Source of the DNA: Thermoguttaceae bacterium
Lineage (GTDB): Bacteria; Planctomycetota; Planctomycetia; Pirellulales; Thermoguttaceae
Length of the DNA stretch: 8,730 bases
Direction: 5' to 3'
Assembly (NCBI GenBank): GCA_017549085.1
Contig: JAFYVO010000051.1
Coordinates: forward strand, 1 to 8,730
Part shown: positions 6,286-8,730 of the stretch, piece after piece
Layout of the letters: each line of letters opens with the position of its first letter
How positions within the stretch are numbered: the stretch's first letter is position 1
Program-made: the position numbers and the translations under genes
The notes under the pieces: model-generated
Told to the model about the DNA's origin: nothing
What the model saw: only the letters and a program-made list of their open reading frames with translations
Database searches by the model: none

Positions 6286-8001
6286 TCATTCGTCGTCGAG
6301 ACGAGCGACGCGCATCACTTCTTCGATCGTGGTGGTCCCTTGCATCGCTTTGCGAATACCGTCTTCGAAGAGGACTTTCATCCCTTCGCTGCGAGCGACG
6401 CGGCGAATGACGGAGGTCGACTCGCCTTTGAACGTCAGTTCGCGAACTTTCGGCGACATATACATCAATTCGAAAATAGCGCGACGGCCGCGGTAGCCGG
6501 TCTTGTTGCAGTTGACGCAACCCTTCCCCTTCATCCAGGTCGCTTTCGCGGCTTCTTCCGGGGTAACGCGCGCTTCTTTCAGCTCGGCGTCGGTCGGCGT
6601 GTACGGACGTTTGCACTTCGGGCAGACGCAACGGACGAGACGTTGCGCCATAATCCCGATGACGGAGCTGGCGACCATATAGCCCGGAACGCCCATGTCG
6701 ACCAAGCGGGTGATCGCCGACGGCGCGTCGTTCGTGTGGAGCGTGCTAAAGACCAAGTGGCCCGTGAGAGACGCTTGAATCCCCATCGACGCGGTTTCCA
6801 AGTCGCGCATTTCCCCGACGAGAATGACGTTCGGCGCCTGACGCAACATCGAGCGAATAACCGCCGCGAAGTCGAGACCGATTTGGTGCTTAATTTCGAC
6901 TTGGTTGATCCCCGGGAGGTAGTATTCGACCGGGTCTTCGGCGGTGATGATTTTGCGCGTCGGCGTGTTGAGTTCGTTGAGCGCGGCGTAGAGGGAGGTC
7001 GTTTTCCCGGACCCGGTCGGCCCCGTAACGAGAATAATGCCGTTCGGGCGGACGATGAGTTGTTGGAAGCGTTTGTAGTCGCGTTCGCTAAAGCCGAGTT
7101 GGACGAGGCTGACGCGGATGTTGTCCTTGTCCAAAATACGCATAACGATCGACTGGCCGTGGTTCGTCGGAATAACCGAGACGCGCAAGTCGAGCTCTTT
7201 TTCGCCGAGCGTCAACTTAATACGACCGTCCTGCGTTCGGCGGCGTTCCGCGATGTCGAGTTTCGACAGAATCTTAAAGCGGGACATCAACGCCCCTTGG
7301 AAACGCTTCGGCACCGAGTCGCGTTCGACCAGCTTGCCGTCGATGCGGTAACGGATGCGGACGCGGTCTTCGAACGGCTCGATGTGGATGTCGGACGCGC
7401 GGAGGTGAACGGCGTCGGCGATGATTTGGTCGCAGAGGCGGACGATCGGCGCGTCGCTTTCGGAGCTTCCCCCTGCGACGTTGTTGAGCGCGTCGGAATC
7501 GTTTTCGACGACGGTGAAGTTAATCGCCGTGTCGGTCATGTCGTGAATCATCGAGTCCGCCGACTCGCCGACGTTTTGGCCGTAGTGGCGGTTGACCGCT
7601 TCTTGAATCGCTTCGCGGGTCGAAACGAGCGCTTCGATCGGGCGTTGCAGAATAAAGCGCAATTTTTCAAAAACTTCGACGTCGTCCGGGTCGCTAACGA
7701 CGACTTGCAGCGTGTCGCCGTCTTCTTCGAACGGGAGAACGCAGTTTTCGCGGGCGATCGATTCCGAAATCAACTCGACGACCGCCGGACGAATCGCGAC
7801 GTCGCTCAGGTCGACGTAACGGCGCCCGTGTTCCGCCGCGATCGCCTGCGCGATTTGTTCCGCCGTTACGTACCCGAGCTGTTTGAGCGCTTCCGGCAAT
7901 TTAATCCCGGTCTTTTTCTGAAGCTCTTGCGCTTCCAAGACTTGATTTTTGCTCAAAAGCCCTTGTCTGTTCAGAATTCCAAGATAATTCAGTCTCGCCA
8001 T
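6286..8001 (-). CDS. PilB/GspE-type assembly ATPase, paralogue 2
   Basis: This is a second 571-residue assembly ATPase of the GspE/PilB family. The N-terminal domain (1-140) has two MshEN-like repeats (LGILNRQGLLSKNQVLEAQ and ALKQLGYVTAEQIAQAIA). The core has SDIHIEPFED (203-212), Walker A GPTGSGKT (327-334), Asp box TAEDPVEY (353-360), Walker B ILVGEMRD (393-400) and His box TGHLVFSTLHTND (413-425). The zinc site is Cys460/Cys463 and Cys495/Cys498, with an extra Cys458. All catalytic elements are intact, so this is not a decayed copy of paralogue 1. It differs clearly in the N-domain, the linker (about 141-185) and the C-terminus. The ATG at 7999-8001 follows AAGGA (8008-8012). It is the first gene of the minus-strand series, 269 bases ahead of pilT, and may have a long leader from the promoter at 8243-8271. 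Whether it serves the same fibre as paralogue 1 cannot be told. Confidence 0.95.
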   Translation of the reverse strand: MARLNYLGILNRQGLLSKNQVLEAQELQKKTGIKLPEALKQLGYVTAEQIAQAIAAEHGRRYVDLSDVAIRPAVVELISESIARENCVLPFEEDGDTLQVVVSDPDDVEVFEKLRFILQRPIEALVSTREAIQEAVNRHYGQNVGESADSMIHDMTDTAINFTVVENDSDALNNVAGGSSESDAPIVRLCDQIIADAVHLRASDIHIEPFEDRVRIRYRIDGKLVERDSVPKRFQGALMSRFKILSKLDIAERRRTQDGRIKLTLGEKELDLRVSVIPTNHGQSIVMRILDKDNIRVSLVQLGFSERDYKRFQQLIVRPNGIILVTGPTGSGKTTSLYAALNELNTPTRKIITAEDPVEYYLPGINQVEIKHQIGLDFAAVIRSMLRQAPNVILVGEMRDLETASMGIQASLTGHLVFSTLHTNDAPSAITRLVDMGVPGYMVASSVIGIMAQRLVRCVCPKCKRPYTPTDAELKEARVTPEEAAKATWMKGKGCVNCNKTGYRGRRAIFELMYMSPKVRELTFKGESTSVIRRVARSEGMKVLFEDGIRKAMQGTTTIEEVMRVARLDDE

Positions 8002-8094
8002 GAAATTTCCTTAACGACGTTCCAAACCTTTAAATTTCAACGCTTTCGCCGTCGTCGAGACGGTTCCGAAACCGACGCGCCCCGACTTGGGCGG

Positions 8095-8106
8095 TCGAAC
8101 GTTCGA
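8095..8106. promoter_or_regulatory. 12-bp perfect palindrome upstream of PilB paralogue 2
   Basis: TCGAACGTTCGA is its own reverse complement and lies about 95 bases before the paralogue 2 start. If the promoter at 8243-8271 is right, it lies in the transcript leader and not in the promoter. Such a dimer-type site could bind a regulator, but this CG-rich DNA contains many short TTCGAA-like words, so chance is a real alternative. Confidence 0.25.
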
Positions 8107-8242
8107 AACGGTAAAACTCGAGCGAAGTCGGCGCGGAGCTTTCGAACAAACCGCGACGCGAAAACGCAACGCGTCCTTATCATTTTCGGCCGCCGCGCTT
8201 GAAGAATACACAATTTTTCCGCAAAGGCCGAACCTTTTTATT

Positions 8243-8271
8243 AGTCTACCCGTATTATCGTTAAAAATCAA
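8243..8271 (-). promoter_or_regulatory. Candidate promoter of the minus-strand pilus cluster
   Basis: On the minus strand TTGATT (8271-8266, four of six) and TAGACT (8248-8243, four of six) are 17 bases apart in the most A/T-rich part of the spacer. Transcription from here would leave a leader of about 235 bases before PilB paralogue 2. Near the start of that leader AAAGG-TTCGG-CCTTT can form a small hairpin. The match is moderate. Confidence 0.4.
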
Positions 8272-8328
8272 GCGTTTTTTCCATCTTACCTATCTTTTTA
8301 ACCGTCTTTTCCCTCCGCCGACGCCGCG

Positions 8329-8351
8329 CGACCGGAACGACCGGAACGACC
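8329..8351. repeat. Short tandem repeat, 9-bp unit, about 2.5 copies
   Basis: The unit ACCGGAACG is present twice in full from 8331 (8331-8339 and 8340-8348), with a partial unit on each side. It lies between the two divergent promoter candidates. It may be a slippage product or a binding site; nothing more can be read from it. Confidence 0.5.
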
Positions 8352-8516
8352 CCAATAATCCGTTTTTCCGAAGCGACCGTCCGCCCTCGCCGTTCGCCGC
8401 CGTCAAAATCGACGTTACCCCTAAAGTCCGCTCAAAAAAAAATCGCGCGACCGCTCCAATCGTTTCATTTTCACCTAAAAACGCAAAAATCCCGCTCGCG
8501 AAACCGCGTTTCTTAC

Positions 8517-8545
8517 TTGAACCACAGGAACCCCGTCGATATAAT
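8517..8545 (+). promoter_or_regulatory. Strong sigma70-type promoter of the DUF1559-type prepilin gene
   Basis: TTGAAC (8517-8522, four of six) and a perfect TATAAT (8540-8545) are 17 bases apart. Just upstream, GAAAC-CGC-GTTTC (8500-8512) is a small inverted repeat that could be an operator. Transcription would begin near 8552 and leave a leader of about 100 bases. The leader is pyrimidine-rich before the ribosome binding site AAGGAG (8643-8648), which would keep that site unpaired and suits high expression. Confidence 0.6.
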
Positions 8546-8655
8546 TAAATGCAAAGGCATAAAATCCTTGTCGGCTCGTTCCCGTTCTTTGTCGAGCTTC
8601 GACCTTCGTCCCTCGCCTATTTCGCTTCCTTCTTCCCGTTTTAAGGAGAAACGCT

Positions 8656-8730
8656 ATGTCCTCTCGCCGTTCCGGCTTCACCCTCGTCGAGCTGTTGGTC
8701 GTCATCGCGATCATCGGTATTTTGATCGGT
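8656..8730 (+). CDS. DUF1559-type prepilin-like protein, N-terminal end only (runs off the window)
   Basis: Only the first 25 codons are present. They encode a short basic leader (MSSRRSG), a prepilin cleavage site after Gly7 in SG/FTLVE, Glu12 at the +5 position, and a hydrophobic helix (LLVVIAIIGILIG). In planctomycetes this opening is the hallmark of the large DUF1559 family of prepilin-like surface proteins, but the diagnostic part of that domain lies beyond the window, so another pseudopilin is possible. The ATG at 8656 follows AAGGAG (8643-8648) by seven bases, a much better ribosome binding site than the pseudopilin on the other strand has. It is transcribed away from the pilus cluster and may be a subunit handled by it. 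Confidence 0.85.
   Translation, partial: MSSRRSGFTLVELLVVIAIIGILIG

Larger units (their letters stand above)
8002..8655. other. 654-base divergent spacer between paralogue 2 and the DUF1559-type gene
   Basis: I find no credible gene here. The spacer holds two outward-facing promoter candidates (minus 8243-8271, plus 8517-8545), a 12-bp perfect palindrome (8095-8106), a short 9-bp tandem repeat (8329-8351), a run of nine A (8434-8442), and a pyrimidine-rich leader before the plus-strand gene (about 8598-8642). The part from 8207 to 8300 is more A/T-rich than the flanks, fitting a control region. Confidence 0.6.

Noticed and set aside
6136..8202. 688-codon open frame on the plus strand
   Set aside because: Antisense to PilB paralogue 2, with the same Arg/Asp/Val-rich composition as the other shadow frames and no recognisable motif.
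8225..8240. Small AAAGG-CCGAA-CCTTT hairpin followed by T's on the plus strand
   Set aside because: Only five base pairs and no plus-strand gene ends upstream, so a terminator call is not justified.
8011..8271. 86-codon minus-strand frame upstream of PilB paralogue 2
   Set aside because: Its TTG start overlaps the predicted -35 box, there is no ribosome binding site, and the sequence resembles no known protein.
8087..8548. 153-codon plus-strand frame in the divergent spacer
   Set aside because: No ribosome binding site, low-complexity composition, and it runs over the promoter of the DUF1559-type gene.

Overview
The window is a type IV pilus / type II secretion-like assembly locus, most probably from a member of the Planctomycetota. 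Two things point there. One is the gene set: two GspE/PilB-type ATPases, a PilT, a PilC/GspF membrane protein and a GspG-like pseudopilin. The other is the start, at the right edge, of a gene whose first 25 residues match the prepilin leader typical of planctomycetal DUF1559 proteins. The DNA is moderately GC-rich, full of TCG/CGA/CG words even between genes, and loosely packed. The phylum call is inference from gene content; no rRNA or taxonomic marker is present.

Layout: the five main genes lie on the minus strand and read from right to left: PilB/GspE paralogue 2 (8001-6286), pilT (6016-4910), PilB/GspE paralogue 1 (4601-2892), pilC/gspF (2540-1213, broken by a -1 shift at a run of seven G on the coding strand), then the pseudopilin (988-86). 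The spacers are 224-351 bases, wide for an operon. Plausible sigma70-type promoters precede paralogue 2, pilT and pilC, so the cluster may be several transcription units. A 654-base spacer (8002-8655) separates it from a plus-strand prepilin gene that begins at 8656 and runs off the window. That gene has a good promoter (8517-8545) and a strong ribosome binding site.

How the parts fit: PilB/GspE ATPases drive subunit assembly from the cytoplasmic side, PilT drives disassembly, and PilC/GspF is the inner-membrane platform through which they act. The pseudopilin and perhaps the DUF1559 protein are the subunits moved. No secretin, alignment proteins (PilM/N/O/P) or prepilin peptidase are in the window, so these must be encoded elsewhere if the machine works.

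Most notable points: the frame break in pilC falls exactly on a perfect slippery heptamer, and a -1 slip restores the conserved family sequence. It may be a sequencing error, a variable homopolymer, or genuine recoding. The pseudopilin carries a cysteine cluster and a His/Asp/Glu-rich C-terminal insert. PilC has an extra hydrophobic segment. The pilT promoter has a helically phased direct repeat next to its -35 box. I saw no mobile elements, CRISPR arrays, tRNAs or rRNAs.
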